Below, piece by piece: positions 33,231 to 42,852 of a DNA stretch of 45,484 nt. Below the pieces are notes generated by a model. The model saw nothing but the letters and a program-made list of their open reading frames with translations, was not told the DNA's origin and searched no databases. Each line of letters begins with the position of its first letter. Position 1 is the stretch's first letter. Source of the stretch: Nitrosomonas sp. (GTDB lineage Bacteria; Pseudomonadota; Gammaproteobacteria; Burkholderiales; Nitrosomonadaceae); NCBI RefSeq assembly GCF_019752415.1, contig NZ_JAIEME010000042.1:1-45484 (forward strand), given 5' to 3'. The position numbers and the translations under genes were made by a program.

Positions 33231-36200
33231 GTGCAATTGAATAGATATCCCTATAAAAAATTTTCTCCCGATGACATCACAAGGCGTCTTGCTCATCTTC
33301 CCTGCCCAACGTATGCGGAAGATTTGCCGGTCAATCTGCGTCGGGAAGAAATCAAACGTGCCATCGAAAGCCATCAAGTCGTGATCGTATCCGGTGAGAC
33401 CGGGTCGGGTAAAACCACGCAAATCCCTAAAATCTGCTTGGAACTCAAGCGCGGTGTGCACGGATTGATCGGGCATACGCAACCGCGCCGCATCGCCGCG
33501 CGTACTGTGGCCGCGCGTATTTCTGCCGAGCTGAATAGTCCGCTGGGTCAGGCAGTCGGTTATAAAGTGCGGTTTTCGGACAAAATCAGCGCGGATTCCT
33601 ATGTCAAACTGATGACGGACGGTATTCTGCTCGCTGAAACACAGGGCGATCCACTGTTGCAGGCCTACGATACATTGATTATCGATGAGGCTCACGAGCG
33701 CAGTTTGAATATTGATTTTCTGCTCGGTTATATCAGCCAGTTATTGCCGAAGCGGCCTGACCTTAAGCTGATTGTCACTTCTGCCACCATCGACGCGCAG
33801 CGCTTTTCCCGGCATTTCAACAATGCACCGGTGATTGAAGTGACCGGCAGGCTATATCCGGTCGAAATCTTTTACCACCCGCCGGTTGTCGACGATGAGG
33901 AGGAGGGCGATATGCAGAAAGCCATCCTCAATGCGGTTGATGAATTGATATCGCTGGGCTCAGGCGATATTCTGGTTTTCCTGCCCGGCGAGCGCGAGAT
34001 CAGGGAGACCGCCGAAACACTGCGCAAACATCATTTTGATCGCTTTCGAACAGGTATTTCCGGCGTGGAGATATTGCCGCTATTTGCGCGCTTATCCTTT
34101 GCCGAGCAGGAACGTGTGTTTCAGACCGGCGATACCCGCCGCATCGTGTTAGCCACCAATGTTGCCGAAACGTCGTTGACCGTTCCAGGTATCCACTACG
34201 TCATAGATACCGGATGGGCGCGTGTTAACCGCTACAGTTACCGCAACAAGGTCGAGCAGTTGCTGGTGGAGAAAATCTCGCGCGCATCGGCGAATCAAAG
34301 GGCAGGGCGTTGCGGGCGGATAGCCAACGGGGTTTGTATTCGCCTGTATACAGAAACAGATTTTCAGGGGCGCGTCGAATTTACTGACCCGGAAATTCTG
34401 CGTTCTTCGCTGGCAACGGTAATTTTACGCATGAAATCACTTAACATCGGCGATGTGGAAGATTTTCCGTTTCTGGAGCCGCCATCGCCGCGGATGATCA
34501 CCGATGGCTATCAATTGCTGGCAGAGCTGGGCGCTGTTGATGACGACCGACAACTGACGGCGATTGGCTGGCGTTTGGCCAAATTTCCGATTGATCCCAA
34601 AATTGCCCGCATGATATTGGCGGCAAAAAATGAAAATTGCCTGCACGAAATACTGATCATTACGGCTGCATTAAGTTTGCAAGATCCGCGCGACCGGCCA
34701 TTTGATCAGCAGATGGCAGCCGATAATGCCCATCGCCGGTTTCAGGATGAGCGCTCGGATTTTCTGTCTTACCTTAAGCTATGGGATTTCTTTGATGAGT
34801 TATTGAAACATAAGAAATCAACCCGCAAACTGGTCGACCAATGCCGGGAGCATTTCTTATCTTACCGGCGCTTGCGCGAGTGGCGTGAGATTCATGGCCA
34901 ATTGCACGTTCTGGTCAGTGAACTCGGTTTAAAACCCAACGAAATTCCCGCCGGGTATGATGAGATCCATCGCGCTTTGTTGGCCGGATTGCTCGGGAAT
35001 ATCGGGTTTAAAACCGAGAAGGAAGGCGAATATCTGGGGGCTCGCGGCATCAAGTTCGCCATTTTTCCCGGCTCGGTGCTCAAAAAAGGCAAAGCCAAAT
35101 GGGTCGTCGCTGCGGAATTGATGGAAACCAGTAAGCTGTATGCGCGTTGTGTCGCCCGGATTGAGCCCACCTGGCTGGAAAGAATCGCGGGGAATTTATG
35201 CAAGAAACACCATTTTGATCCGCATTGGGAAAAGAAACAGGCGCAAGTGGTGGCTTATGAGCGCGTCACGTTGTATGGCTTAATCATTGTTACCAAACGG
35301 CCGATCCACTACGGCCCGATCAATCCCAAAGAATCCCGCGAGGTTTTTATCCGCTCGGCGCTGGTTGCCGGGGAGTACGTCACGCAAGCGCCTTTCTTCA
35401 CGCACAATCAAGAACTGATTCATGAGATCGAGGAACTGGAGCATAAAGCGCGGCGGCAGGATGTGCTGGTTGATGAGCAAGAAATTTTTGCTTTTTACGA
35501 TGCCATCATTCCGGAAAAAATAACTAACGGTGCGGAATTTGAAAAATGGCGGAAACAGGCTGAGCAACAAGATTCCCAGTTGCTTTATCTGAAACGGGAA
35601 TTGCTGATGCGCCATCAGGCCGGTCATGTCACGGAAGTGCAGTTTCCAGAAAGCATGACACTGTCCGATGGCAGCGTGTTACCACTTACTTACCGCTTTG
35701 AACCCACGCATCTGCTCGACGGCGTAACCGTTTCTGTGCCGTTGCCATTGCTCAACCGGTTGGATGCCAATCAACTGGATTATCTGGTTCCCGGTTTGAT
35801 TCGTGAAAAAGTGACCTGGTATTTAAAAGCATTACCCAAGCAGATTCGCCGCAACCTAGTCCCATTGCCGGAATCCGTCACTGAATTTCTGCAGGGAACG
35901 TCGAACACTTTGCAAAAGGGCTCATTGCGGGATGCTTTAGAGAAATTCATTCTCAGAAAAACCAACCTGCCGGTTCCCGCGGAAACCTGGCAAGACAAAG
36001 ACATGCCCACGCATCTGTTGATGAATATTCAAGTGAAGGATGATGCAGGACAAGATTTGGCCATGAGCCGCAATCTCGCCGAACTGCAAATGCAGCTCGG
36101 CAAAGCCGCACAAATGACATTTGTAAAACGCGATGCCGGAAACGAAAAAATCAGTATTGAGCGCGATGCCCTCACGCGGTGGGATTTTGGCGATTTGCCG

Positions 36201-37031
36201 GCGGAAGTGGTGTTTAAACGCAATGGTCAGCAACTGACTGGTTATCCGGCGCTGATCGAGCAAACAGACTGTGTCGCTATCCGGCTATTCGATACGCAAG
36301 AAGCGGCGGATACAGCGATGCGCCTGGGGGTAAGACAGTTATTGTGTTTGGCATTGAGAGAACAGCTCAAACAGTTGGATAAGAATTTACCCGGACTCAA
36401 ACAAGCCAGCTTGCAATTATCGACCCGGATGAATCCGGGAGAGCTGAAGCAAGATATGCTGAACGCCATCATCGATCGCGCGTTGCTGGGGGGTGATCCA
36501 CTGCCGCGCAGTGAATCCGAATTTGCAGTACACAACCAACGCGCTAAAAGCCGCCTGCCGGAAGTCGCGACCGCACTCGCCAGTTTGCTGCAACAAATAG
36601 GCAGTGAGTATCAAGTCCTGATGGGGCGATTAACAGCGCTTCGCAACAACACAATAAAAGCTGAGTTCAGTGAGCAGCTCGACAATCTGATTTATCCCGG
36701 ATTTCTCAGCCATACCTCTTGGAAAAGATTGCAACAGTTTCCGCGCTATGTGAAAGGCATGACTTTGCGCCTGGAAAAACTAGCCACCAACCTGGAACGC
36801 GACGAACGAAATAGCAGGGAAGTGGCCGCAATCTGGCAACAATATGTGCAGTGCCGGGAAAAGCATCAGAAAATCGGGCTGATTGATGAGAACCTTAATG
36901 AATTTCGCTGGCAGATCGAGGAATTACGCATATCGCTTTTCGCGCAGGAATTGAAGACGCCGTATCCGGTATCGAGTAAACGATTGCAGAAGCTATGGGA
37001 GAGTGTGCGGCATAACTTAAGGAAGCTCTGA
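33231..37031 (+). CDS. hrpA: ATP-dependent RNA helicase HrpA (DEAH box)
   Basis: A 1266-residue helicase. Motif I is GETGSGKTT (55-63), motif II is DEAH (152-155), then SATIDAQRF (motif III), and motif VI is QRAGRCGR. RecA-like, winged-helix, ratchet and OB-fold regions follow, with the long C-terminal extension of the HrpA family. It unwinds mRNA and helps rescue stalled or collided ribosomes. The GTG at 33231 has no Shine-Dalgarno sequence. Only about 37 residues precede the conserved DLPVNLRREEI segment, against some 80 in E. coli, and the upstream bases belong to the repeat island, so the native start may have been lost or moved. Confidence 0.95.
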   Translation: MQLNRYPYKKFSPDDITRRLAHLPCPTYAEDLPVNLRREEIKRAIESHQVVIVSGETGSGKTTQIPKICLELKRGVHGLIGHTQPRRIAARTVAARISAELNSPLGQAVGYKVRFSDKISADSYVKLMTDGILLAETQGDPLLQAYDTLIIDEAHERSLNIDFLLGYISQLLPKRPDLKLIVTSATIDAQRFSRHFNNAPVIEVTGRLYPVEIFYHPPVVDDEEEGDMQKAILNAVDELISLGSGDILVFLPGEREIRETAETLRKHHFDRFRTGISGVEILPLFARLSFAEQERVFQTGDTRRIVLATNVAETSLTVPGIHYVIDTGWARVNRYSYRNKVEQLLVEKISRASANQRAGRCGRIANGVCIRLYTETDFQGRVEFTDPEILRSSLATVILRMKSLNIGDVEDFPFLEPPSPRMITDGYQLLAELGAVDDDRQLTAIGWRLAKFPIDPKIARMILAAKNENCLHEILIITAALSLQDPRDRPFDQQMAADNAHRRFQDERSDFLSYLKLWDFFDELLKHKKSTRKLVDQCREHFLSYRRLREWREIHGQLHVLVSELGLKPNEIPAGYDEIHRALLAGLLGNIGFKTEKEGEYLGARGIKFAIFPGSVLKKGKAKWVVAAELMETSKLYARCVARIEPTWLERIAGNLCKKHHFDPHWEKKQAQVVAYERVTLYGLIIVTKRPIHYGPINPKESREVFIRSALVAGEYVTQAPFFTHNQELIHEIEELEHKARRQDVLVDEQEIFAFYDAIIPEKITNGAEFEKWRKQAEQQDSQLLYLKRELLMRHQAGHVTEVQFPESMTLSDGSVLPLTYRFEPTHLLDGVTVSVPLPLLNRLDANQLDYLVPGLIREKVTWYLKALPKQIRRNLVPLPESVTEFLQGTSNTLQKGSLRDALEKFILRKTNLPVPAETWQDKDMPTHLLMNIQVKDDAGQDLAMSRNLAELQMQLGKAAQMTFVKRDAGNEKISIERDALTRWDFGDLPAEVVFKRNGQQLTGYPALIEQTDCVAIRLFDTQEAADTAMRLGVRQLLCLALREQLKQLDKNLPGLKQASLQLSTRMNPGELKQDMLNAIIDRALLGGDPLPRSESEFAVHNQRAKSRLPEVATALASLLQQIGSEYQVLMGRLTALRNNTIKAEFSEQLDNLIYPGFLSHTSWKRLQQFPRYVKGMTLRLEKLATNLERDERNSREVAAIWQQYVQCREKHQKIGLIDENLNEFRWQIEELRISLFAQELKTPYPVSSKRLQKLWESVRHNLRKL

Positions 37032-37050
37032 TTAAGTTGATTACATTCAT

Positions 37051-37114
37051 GGTTCGACAAGCCCACCACGAACGTAATCAATCTATTACCGTTCGTCCTG
37101 AGCCTATCGAAGAA
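37051..37114. repeat. REP-like inverted repeat after hrpA
   Basis: GGTTCGACAAGCCCACCACG and its near complement (CGTTCGTCCTGAGCCTATCG then AAGAA) form a hairpin of about 22 bp per arm with a few mismatches. Sequences of the type TTCGATAGGCTCAGGACGAAC are dispersed in many proteobacterial genomes. Located 20 bp past the hrpA stop, it may act in mRNA 3' protection. Confidence 0.7.
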
Positions 37115-37119
37115 ACTTC

Positions 37120-37237
37120 CTTAAGGAACCGCTGAATAACTGTCATTTCGGGCAAAGTGAGAAGTCTGTAGAATGAGTTGCATAAGATTACTCATTGCAT
37201 TCAGAATGACAAATGTGGGCTATTCAGAGACCCTCTA
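37120..37237. repeat. Second palindromic repeat unit between hrpA and the aquaporin gene
   Basis: CTGAATAACTGTCATTTCGG at one end is mirrored by CATTCAGAATGACAAAT and GCTATTCAG at the other, so the 118-bp unit folds on itself. TTAAGGAACCGCTGAATAA also resembles TTAAGGAAGCTCTGATTAA at the hrpA stop, suggesting the REP above was inserted into an earlier unit. Confidence 0.5.
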
Positions 37238-37253
37238 ATAATTTGATAAATCT

Positions 37254-37958
37254 TTACAGCGCCGAATAAACCACCGCTGCAATCAGTCCGCCGATAATAC
37301 CTCCCACTATTGGTACATAGGCGTAACCCCAATCACTGTCGCGTTTATTGTTCATTGGGAGAATCGCATGCATAATGCGCGGCCCCAGGTCACGTGCGGG
37401 ATTAACTGCAAAGCCAGTAGGTCCGCCGAGTGATAAGCCGATACCAAACAGTAGCAGTGCAGCCGGTAAGGCATTCAATGTACCCAGACCTTCCTGCGGC
37501 GCAGCCATCATCATCACGCCAAACACCAACATGAATGTGCCGACTGCTTCCGTAATGATGTTATTGAACGGGCTGCGAATTGCTGGTCCGGTGCAAAATG
37601 CCGCGAGTTGCATATCTGGATCGGTCGTTGCGTTAAAATGCTGACGATAGGTGATCCAGACAATCAATGCACCCAGCATCGCGCCAAGCATTTGTCCCAA
37701 CGCATAAATCGGTACCAAATCCCATGCAAACTTACCCGCAGCAGCGAGACCGATACTCACCGCAGGGTTTAAATGCGCGCCACTGGAAGCGGCCACGGCA
37801 TAAACCGCCACGAAAAGCGCAATGCCCCAACCGGCTGCGATGGTTAGCCATCCGGCATTATTGCCCTTGGATTTATTCAGTACGACGTTGGCAACGACAC
37901 CGTTACCCAATAAAACCAGTATAAAAGTACCTATTAATTCACTAAGAAAAGGAGTCAT
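37254..37958 (-). CDS. MIP-family channel, aquaglyceroporin type
   Basis: A 234-residue channel with six membrane helices and two half-helices carrying NPA (64-66 in GAHLNPAVSIG; 186-188 in GFAVNPARDLGPR). The Asp after the second NPAR (D190) is the residue that usually marks glycerol facilitators (GlpF) rather than strict water channels (AqpZ). The first helix begins MTPFLSELIGTFILVLLGNG. It conducts small neutral solutes across the inner membrane. No glycerol kinase or dehydrogenase is nearby, so the true substrate is open. AAGG lies 9 nt before the ATG. Confidence 0.93.
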   Translation of the reverse strand: MTPFLSELIGTFILVLLGNGVVANVVLNKSKGNNAGWLTIAAGWGIALFVAVYAVAASSGAHLNPAVSIGLAAAGKFAWDLVPIYALGQMLGAMLGALIVWITYRQHFNATTDPDMQLAAFCTGPAIRSPFNNIITEAVGTFMLVFGVMMMAAPQEGLGTLNALPAALLLFGIGLSLGGPTGFAVNPARDLGPRIMHAILPMNNKRDSDWGYAYVPIVGGIIGGLIAAVVYSAL

Positions 37959-38328
37959 AGTTTTTACCTTACAATTAAGTTGAACTTCGGAGAGACTGCT
38001 TCTAGATACGCAAAAAAGTTTAATTTATTGGTTTTATTGTGGAAAAGCTTTCTGGCAATTCTGGAATGCGAGTTGATTATCACACAAAAATTGCGAGAGA
38101 TAAATTTAGCAGGTTGATGAAAAACTATTTACATTGCTGCGGTGGGATTAAAAACAGGTCAAGATGCATTCTTTCATGTATAAACTGTACGATCTAATCT
38201 GAGCTAACGCAGGCTGGAATGGATATATGAAATGGCAGAACAGGTTTGCGCCGAGTAATTCTTCAGCAAGGGAATTTAATTCTCTAACCGTTTATTTGTA
38301 GCGTCTATTCGGAATAGAAAACTCTCAA
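37959..38328. other. Intergenic region with no recognised feature
   Basis: This 370-bp AT-rich stretch lies between the aquaporin start and the 3' end of the DUF3617 gene. Only very short frames are present (for example 24 codons from about 38227). It presumably contains the aquaporin promoter, but no confident -35/-10 pair stands out. Confidence 0.5.
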
Positions 38329-38856
38329 TCATTGCAACGGATTGACTGCAGTGCAGCGTTCGCCAACCCAGCGACCGTACGTTTCAGCCAATGCATGAAC
38401 CGGCGTGCCATTTACGGTGCTGTCGAATTCGGTATTTCCAGAGAAGTTTTCCGGGCTGCTGAAAGTCCCTCGTGCGGTTCCATTGCCTTGGAAATGCTGG
38501 TTTGTACAGACGAGATCCAATTCATAGCTGTTGCCGATACGTTTTGCATTCTGGACGATGCAGCCGGAACGGTCTTCATAAAAATAGGCGGGAATTGCCT
38601 GTTTTGCCATTTCTGCTGTGATGCAGATTTTTGAGGTGGCTGCGCCATTTTCTATTTGAGGCAGTTGAAGGCCATAGCGACGGGCGAGGTCGCTGAGTTG
38701 CTGCATTTGTTCCGAGGGAATATGCGGCACCAGCGCCAACAAATCCGATTTTGTGGTGATTTCCCATAGCCCGGGGCGGATGTGTTGGTGCGCGAAACTG
38801 GAAGTTGCCATCGTTAAACTCAGGCTAAATAGGAATGAAATAAGGGTCTTATGCAT
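38329..38856 (-). CDS. DUF3617 periplasmic protein
   Basis: A 175-residue protein with a signal peptide (LISFLFSLSLTMATSSFA, cleavage before HQH). The mature part opens with RPGLWEITTKSD, the hallmark of DUF3617, and has four cysteines (in KICITAE, SGCIVQN, LVCTNQ and ERCTAV) likely to form two disulfides in the periplasm. The function of the family is unknown. The start at 38856 is chosen for the signal peptide and the GGAA upstream; an open frame extends 26 codons further. Confidence 0.85.
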   Translation of the reverse strand: MHKTLISFLFSLSLTMATSSFAHQHIRPGLWEITTKSDLLALVPHIPSEQMQQLSDLARRYGLQLPQIENGAATSKICITAEMAKQAIPAYFYEDRSGCIVQNAKRIGNSYELDLVCTNQHFQGNGTARGTFSSPENFSGNTEFDSTVNGTPVHALAETYGRWVGERCTAVNPLQ

Positions 38857-39118
38857 TGGGGTTTCCACATTGTGTATTTTGAAACAAACGATTCTGCAAA
38901 AGTTTATTGAAATCATGCCGTCAATTAACCACACGTACGGTCAACGGTGATTTTCAAGTGCCAGTAAGTTTAGCTGATAACCGGAGAAACCTTTTAGATT
39001 TTAAATCTGTCTGAACGGCTACATATAATTTGTAGACATATCATTATAATAATTAATTATTTATAGCCGTATCAGTAACTACGGTATATTTCGAATATTT
39101 TCTCAGGAGTATAAAACT

Positions 39119-40894
39119 ATGGAATGGCAAGGCTGGTTTGCACTGATTCTATGCATCGCTGTGTTGGCGACACTTATCTTTACTCGGATTGGTCCGCATT
39201 TAGTCATGCTTGGGGCGCTGACGATACTCAGTGCATCCGGAATTCTGAGCGCTAACGATGCGTTAAGTGGGTTTAGTAACTCAGGGTTGATTACCGTTGC
39301 GGGCATGTTTGTAGTTGCCGCAGGGATGCATGCCTCCGGCGCGATCGATTTACTAGTGACTGCCTTGTTAGGCAGACCGAAAACGGTGCGAGGCGCAATT
39401 TCCAGGATGTTTTTCCCGGTCGTGTTTCTTAGCAGCTTTCTGAATAACACTCCGGTGGTTGCCACCATGATTCCGGCCATTTATAGCTGGTCGCGCAAGA
39501 TTGGGATTTCGCCTTCGAAGTTGATGATTCCGTTAAGCTATACCGCTATTTTGGGCGGCACGATTACATTGATTGGAACTAGCACCAATCTGATCGTTAA
39601 CGGTCAGTATCAGGTGTTGACCGGTGAATCCGGTTTTTCTTTGTTTTCGATAACGGCTGTCGGTATACCCGTTGCCATTGCCGGTTTTTTATTAATGTGG
39701 CTAGCCTTTCCAAAGTTGTTGCCAGACCGGACGCAAGGCCAGGTCTTTTCCAATCTGCGCGAGTTTACTCTGGAAGTCTCCATCGCACCCAATGGTCCCT
39801 TGGTCGGAAAAACTATCGAGCAGGCCGGGTTAAGGCACTTACAACGCGTATACCTGGTTGAGATTGATCGAAATGGAACCGCGATTACCGTGGTCTCACC
39901 CGAAGAAGTGCTTCAAGGTGGTGATCGGTTGGTATTTGCCGGTGATACCGACGCAATCTCTGATTTGATGCGAATTAATGGAATTGTTCCATCGACTGAG
40001 GAAGAACAAACTCAAGCGTTCACCATGCAACATGCTGAACGGCGTTTGATCGAAGCCGTCGTGTCACCACATTGTGCAGCACTGGGGTACGCGATTCGCG
40101 ATGCGCGCTTTCGTTCTCGCTATGGCGCAGCAGTATTGGCTGTAGCACGTAATGGCGAGCGCATTAAAGGCAATCTTGGAAGCATCATATTGCAGGCCGG
40201 TGATACGTTGTTGCTGGAAGCAAGACCGGCTTTTGTCAGCCGCCAGCGCTATAACAAGGATTTTCTGCTGATTAATGATCTGAACACAGAATCGCCGCGT
40301 CATGAACGTGCGTATGTTGCTTGGGCTATTCTCGTAGGAGTTGTAGCAGCAGCAAGCTTTGAAGTCATAACTATGCTTAATGCGGCACTGATTGGCGCCG
40401 GTCTGATGATTATTTCTGGCTGTTGTTCTGCCAATCAGGCAGAAAGAAGTCTTGATTTGACGGTTATCATTACGATTGCATCATCATTTGCCTTGGGTAT
40501 GGCTTTGGAGAAAACCGGTGTCGCCAAATATCTTGCGGCAAATATCGTGGATTTGAGCGGTGGTACACCCTGGCTGCTACTCATTTTGGTCTATATATCC
40601 ATCTCAATATTAACCGAAGTCATTACCAATAATGCCGCAGCGCTTTTAATGCTGCCGATTGTGCTGGAAATTACAGAGAAAGCCAGCTTAAGTAATGAGC
40701 CTTTTGTGTTCGCTATCATGATGGCGGCTTCTGCTAGTTTCGCAACACCATTAGGGTATCAGACGAATATGATGGTTTATGGCCCCGGAGAGTATCGATT
40801 TACTGATTTCCTGCGTGCTGGGATACCGATGAATATCATGGCCGGTGTTGTCACTATAACGGTACTGTTAATTGGCTGGCCGTTGACCAGATAG
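39119..40894 (+). CDS. SLC13/DASS-like permease with two RCK_C (TrkA-C) domains
   Basis: A 591-residue transporter. The membrane part is split: about six helices (1-195) with FLNNTPVVATMIPAIYSWSR and GGTITLIGTSTNLIVNGQ, and five or so more (395-591) with ITEVITNNAAALLMLPI and a mirrored TPLGYQTNMMVYGPG. Two cytoplasmic RCK_C domains lie between them (GPLVGKTIEQAGLRHL, LQGGDRLVFAG; then GAAVLAVARNGERIKG, LQAGDTLLLEA). Relatives carry sulfate, dicarboxylates or other anions. The substrate is not evident here, though sulfate is a common guess. CAGGAG lies 9 nt before the ATG. It is not in an operon. Confidence 0.9.
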   Translation: MEWQGWFALILCIAVLATLIFTRIGPHLVMLGALTILSASGILSANDALSGFSNSGLITVAGMFVVAAGMHASGAIDLLVTALLGRPKTVRGAISRMFFPVVFLSSFLNNTPVVATMIPAIYSWSRKIGISPSKLMIPLSYTAILGGTITLIGTSTNLIVNGQYQVLTGESGFSLFSITAVGIPVAIAGFLLMWLAFPKLLPDRTQGQVFSNLREFTLEVSIAPNGPLVGKTIEQAGLRHLQRVYLVEIDRNGTAITVVSPEEVLQGGDRLVFAGDTDAISDLMRINGIVPSTEEEQTQAFTMQHAERRLIEAVVSPHCAALGYAIRDARFRSRYGAAVLAVARNGERIKGNLGSIILQAGDTLLLEARPAFVSRQRYNKDFLLINDLNTESPRHERAYVAWAILVGVVAAASFEVITMLNAALIGAGLMIISGCCSANQAERSLDLTVIITIASSFALGMALEKTGVAKYLAANIVDLSGGTPWLLLILVYISISILTEVITNNAAALLMLPIVLEITEKASLSNEPFVFAIMMAASASFATPLGYQTNMMVYGPGEYRFTDFLRAGIPMNIMAGVVTITVLLIGWPLTR

Positions 40895-41028
40895 AACGCT
40901 AGTATTTCGTTAGGTTCTATTCGAATTCCTCGCTCCATTTTCCAAAGAACAAGGATAGCGAGCCATGCTGGACAGATTGGCGGATGGAGATCTTGGAAGA
41001 CACTTCTGGTGGAGATTCTCGGGCGTTT

Positions 41029-41260
41029 TTACTTTCCAGAGTAAATACCCATAAAGCATTCTAGCTGTGGCATTAAAGAGATATCGATATCGTTACCCCT
41101 TGGCGTTGAATGGTTGTACCAGTATAACAAGTCCATGATCTCCAGGAAGTGAATTTGCGATTCCCCGTGGTCTTGCCGCGGGGATAGGTGCAGAGCGCGT
41201 GGAGCAAATTTATTTGGGTTTTCTGCTTTATTTCCTGATTTGCCAGCTTCATGTAGAAAC
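41029..41260 (-). pseudogene. Possible transposase C-terminal trace
   Basis: A minus-strand frame contains FLEIMDLLYWYNHSTPRG followed by NDIDISLMPQLE, which resembles the end of IS3-type OrfB proteins (a helix, WYN, then an HSxLGYxSPxxFE-like segment). The match is loose and the rest of the gene is absent, so this is a tentative call. Confidence 0.3.
41150..41205. repeat. Dispersed repeat of about 55 bp, copy 2
   Basis: TTTGCGATTCCCCGTGGTCT, continuing to GATAGGTGCAGAGCGCGTGGAGCAAATTTATT, matches copy 1 at 18908-18962 with few changes. The core CCCCGTGG/CCGCGGGG is palindromic. Confidence 0.6.
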
Positions 41261-41774
41261 ACCCTCTGATCGTTTTCATAGCGTGGGTACCCGTTACCTA
41301 TCCAACTATTTCGGATGGTGACGTATTTTAGATGAAACCAAAAATGCATATATATTACGAGCCGCTTTGGGCGTTTTGAGGTATCAACATTTAACGCGAA
41401 CATGGTCTTATATTTATTAGTTTTTCTATCTAAAATTTAAATTAGATCGTTGAAAAATGTTATTCGTTGTGGTGGTTGCCACAAACTAATTCAACCTATC
41501 GTTCAGAGTTATGATCTGATTAAATTCGTTAGAATATATTTTCGACCGAGAAAAACTGTTTTCACATAAATCATTTCCGGGTGCAATACATAATTCGATG
41601 CAGGTGTAGATCTGCTTTCTGTAAATTGTATAAATACTTCAGGGTAAAGTCATTAAAGAATATAATCAAATAAGATACGGCTTGCTATAAAGCCGATGAA
41701 TTACATAGTGCGCACACTTTGCTGTCGCCACTTGAACTAAGTCTAGAGCTAGAGCAGACGGATATTGCTATTGA

Positions 41775-42122
41775 TCGCTTAAAAGGGAAGATGACCTGGT
41801 CAGGCTGCATCTGGTAGCAGCAAGTGACTTGAGGCGCATTACGGGCTATCAAGATTTCGCCGATGAAGCACCGCTGGATCTGGTGTATGTAGCCGATTAT
41901 ACGAGGATGCATCTAGTGCCGACAGGACAACGAGAATCCTACGCCGCTGTCGCAGCAGGTGCTATTGCCAAAAATGTATACTTGTTCGCTGTCAGTAATG
42001 GTTTGGCTACTGTAATTCGCGCCTGGATCAATTGCGCTGCGATTGCCGATGCACTCGGATTGGCACACAATCAACAGGTATTGCTATCACAGACAGTTGG
42101 ATACGCAAGAACAATGACATAA
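41775..42122 (+). pseudogene. Nitroreductase-family fragment (C-terminal half)
   Basis: The open frame from 41775 reads LHLVAASDLRRITGYQDF, APLDLVYVADYTRM, ESYAAVAAGAIAKNVYLFAV and GLATVIRAWINCAAIADALG, ending LSQTVGYARTMT. This is the C-terminal half of an SagB/NfnB-like nitroreductase, including the FMN-contact region. The N-terminal FMN-binding half is missing and no start codon with a ribosome-binding site is present. It is a decayed remnant. Confidence 0.75.
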
Positions 42123-42245
42123 TACCGGGGGTAGTTACTTTTGCTCGCTGGTTAGGATGGTAAAGTAATCTGATGAAAGATAAGATAATTTCGCTTTAAA
42201 TAAGTAGTAATCATTAATAATGAAGCGGAATCTAAACGACTAATC

Positions 42246-42662
42246 ATGTTGAGAATATCAGATAATCTGGCAATACCCTTGGCGGAGATCGAAATCCAGG
42301 CGATACGCTCACAAGGTTCAGGTGGACAAAATGTGAACAAAGTGTCGACTGCGATTCATTTGCGGTTCGATATAAAAGCGTCATCTTTGTCAGAAATATA
42401 CAAAGAAAGACTGCTGAATTTAAATGATAGTCGAGTCTCTAGTGAAGGCGTTGTTATTATCAAGGCGCAGCGGTATCGCAGTCAGATTAAGAACAAAGAA
42501 GATGCACTCAATCGACTGGTGGAGATTATTAAGAGTGTCACTATCCAAATGAAGCTACGGGAACCCACTAAGCCAACTAGAGCTTCTAAGACAAAACGTT
42601 TGGAAGGCAAAGCGACTCAGAGTCGCAGAAAGTCGTTGCGCGGCAAAGTTGAAGAGGAGTAA
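42246..42662 (+). CDS. arfB: Ribosome rescue peptidyl-tRNA hydrolase ArfB
   Basis: A 138-residue release-factor-like protein: the GGQ catalytic loop is [20 protein letters not shown] (GGQ at 26-28). The C-terminal tail is highly basic ([24 protein letters not shown]), the part that enters the empty mRNA channel of a stalled ribosome. ArfB hydrolyses peptidyl-tRNA on non-stop complexes without needing a stop codon. The ATG has no strong Shine-Dalgarno sequence. It stands alone. Confidence 0.95.
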   Translation: MLRISDNLAIPLAEIEIQAIRSQGSGGQNVNKVSTAIHLRFDIKASSLSEIYKERLLNLNDSRVSSEGVVIIKAQRYRSQIKNKEDALNRLVEIIKSVTIQMKLREPTKPTRASKTKRLEGKATQSRRKSLRGKVEEE

Positions 42663-42724
42663 TAATATTTTAATTGTAGCGATCCCATGGATACTGCCCG
42701 CTAAACCATGTTTTCGCCAAGTTA

Positions 42725-42755
42725 CGGAGCCCGCTAATTAACCGGCTTGGCTCCG
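42725..42755 (+). terminator. Possible terminator after arfB
   Basis: CGGAGCC and GGCTCCG pair over 7 bp around a 17-nt loop 63 bp past the arfB stop. A TTTTTT run appears about 17 bp later, too far for a classical intrinsic terminator. Confidence 0.35.
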
Positions 42756-42852
42756 GCAAAGCTAATCAATTAATTTTTTACTAAAACGAATTCGAAATTG
42801 TCAGCTCGTATCGACGCGCATGACTTAATTTTCTGGGGTATTTAAAATTACT

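Larger units (their letters stand above)
40895..41774. other. Degenerate intergenic region with IS debris
   Basis: Nearly 900 bp without an intact gene. It contains the second copy of the dispersed repeat (41150-41205) and a short minus-strand transposase-like trace (41029-41260). The AT-rich part from 41400 to 41774 shows nothing recognisable. Confidence 0.6.

Noticed and set aside
40891..40920. ATAGAAC/GTTCTAT hairpin at the end of the SLC13-type gene as a terminator
   Set aside because: The 7-bp stem is AT-rich, contains the stop codon, and is not followed by a T-tract.
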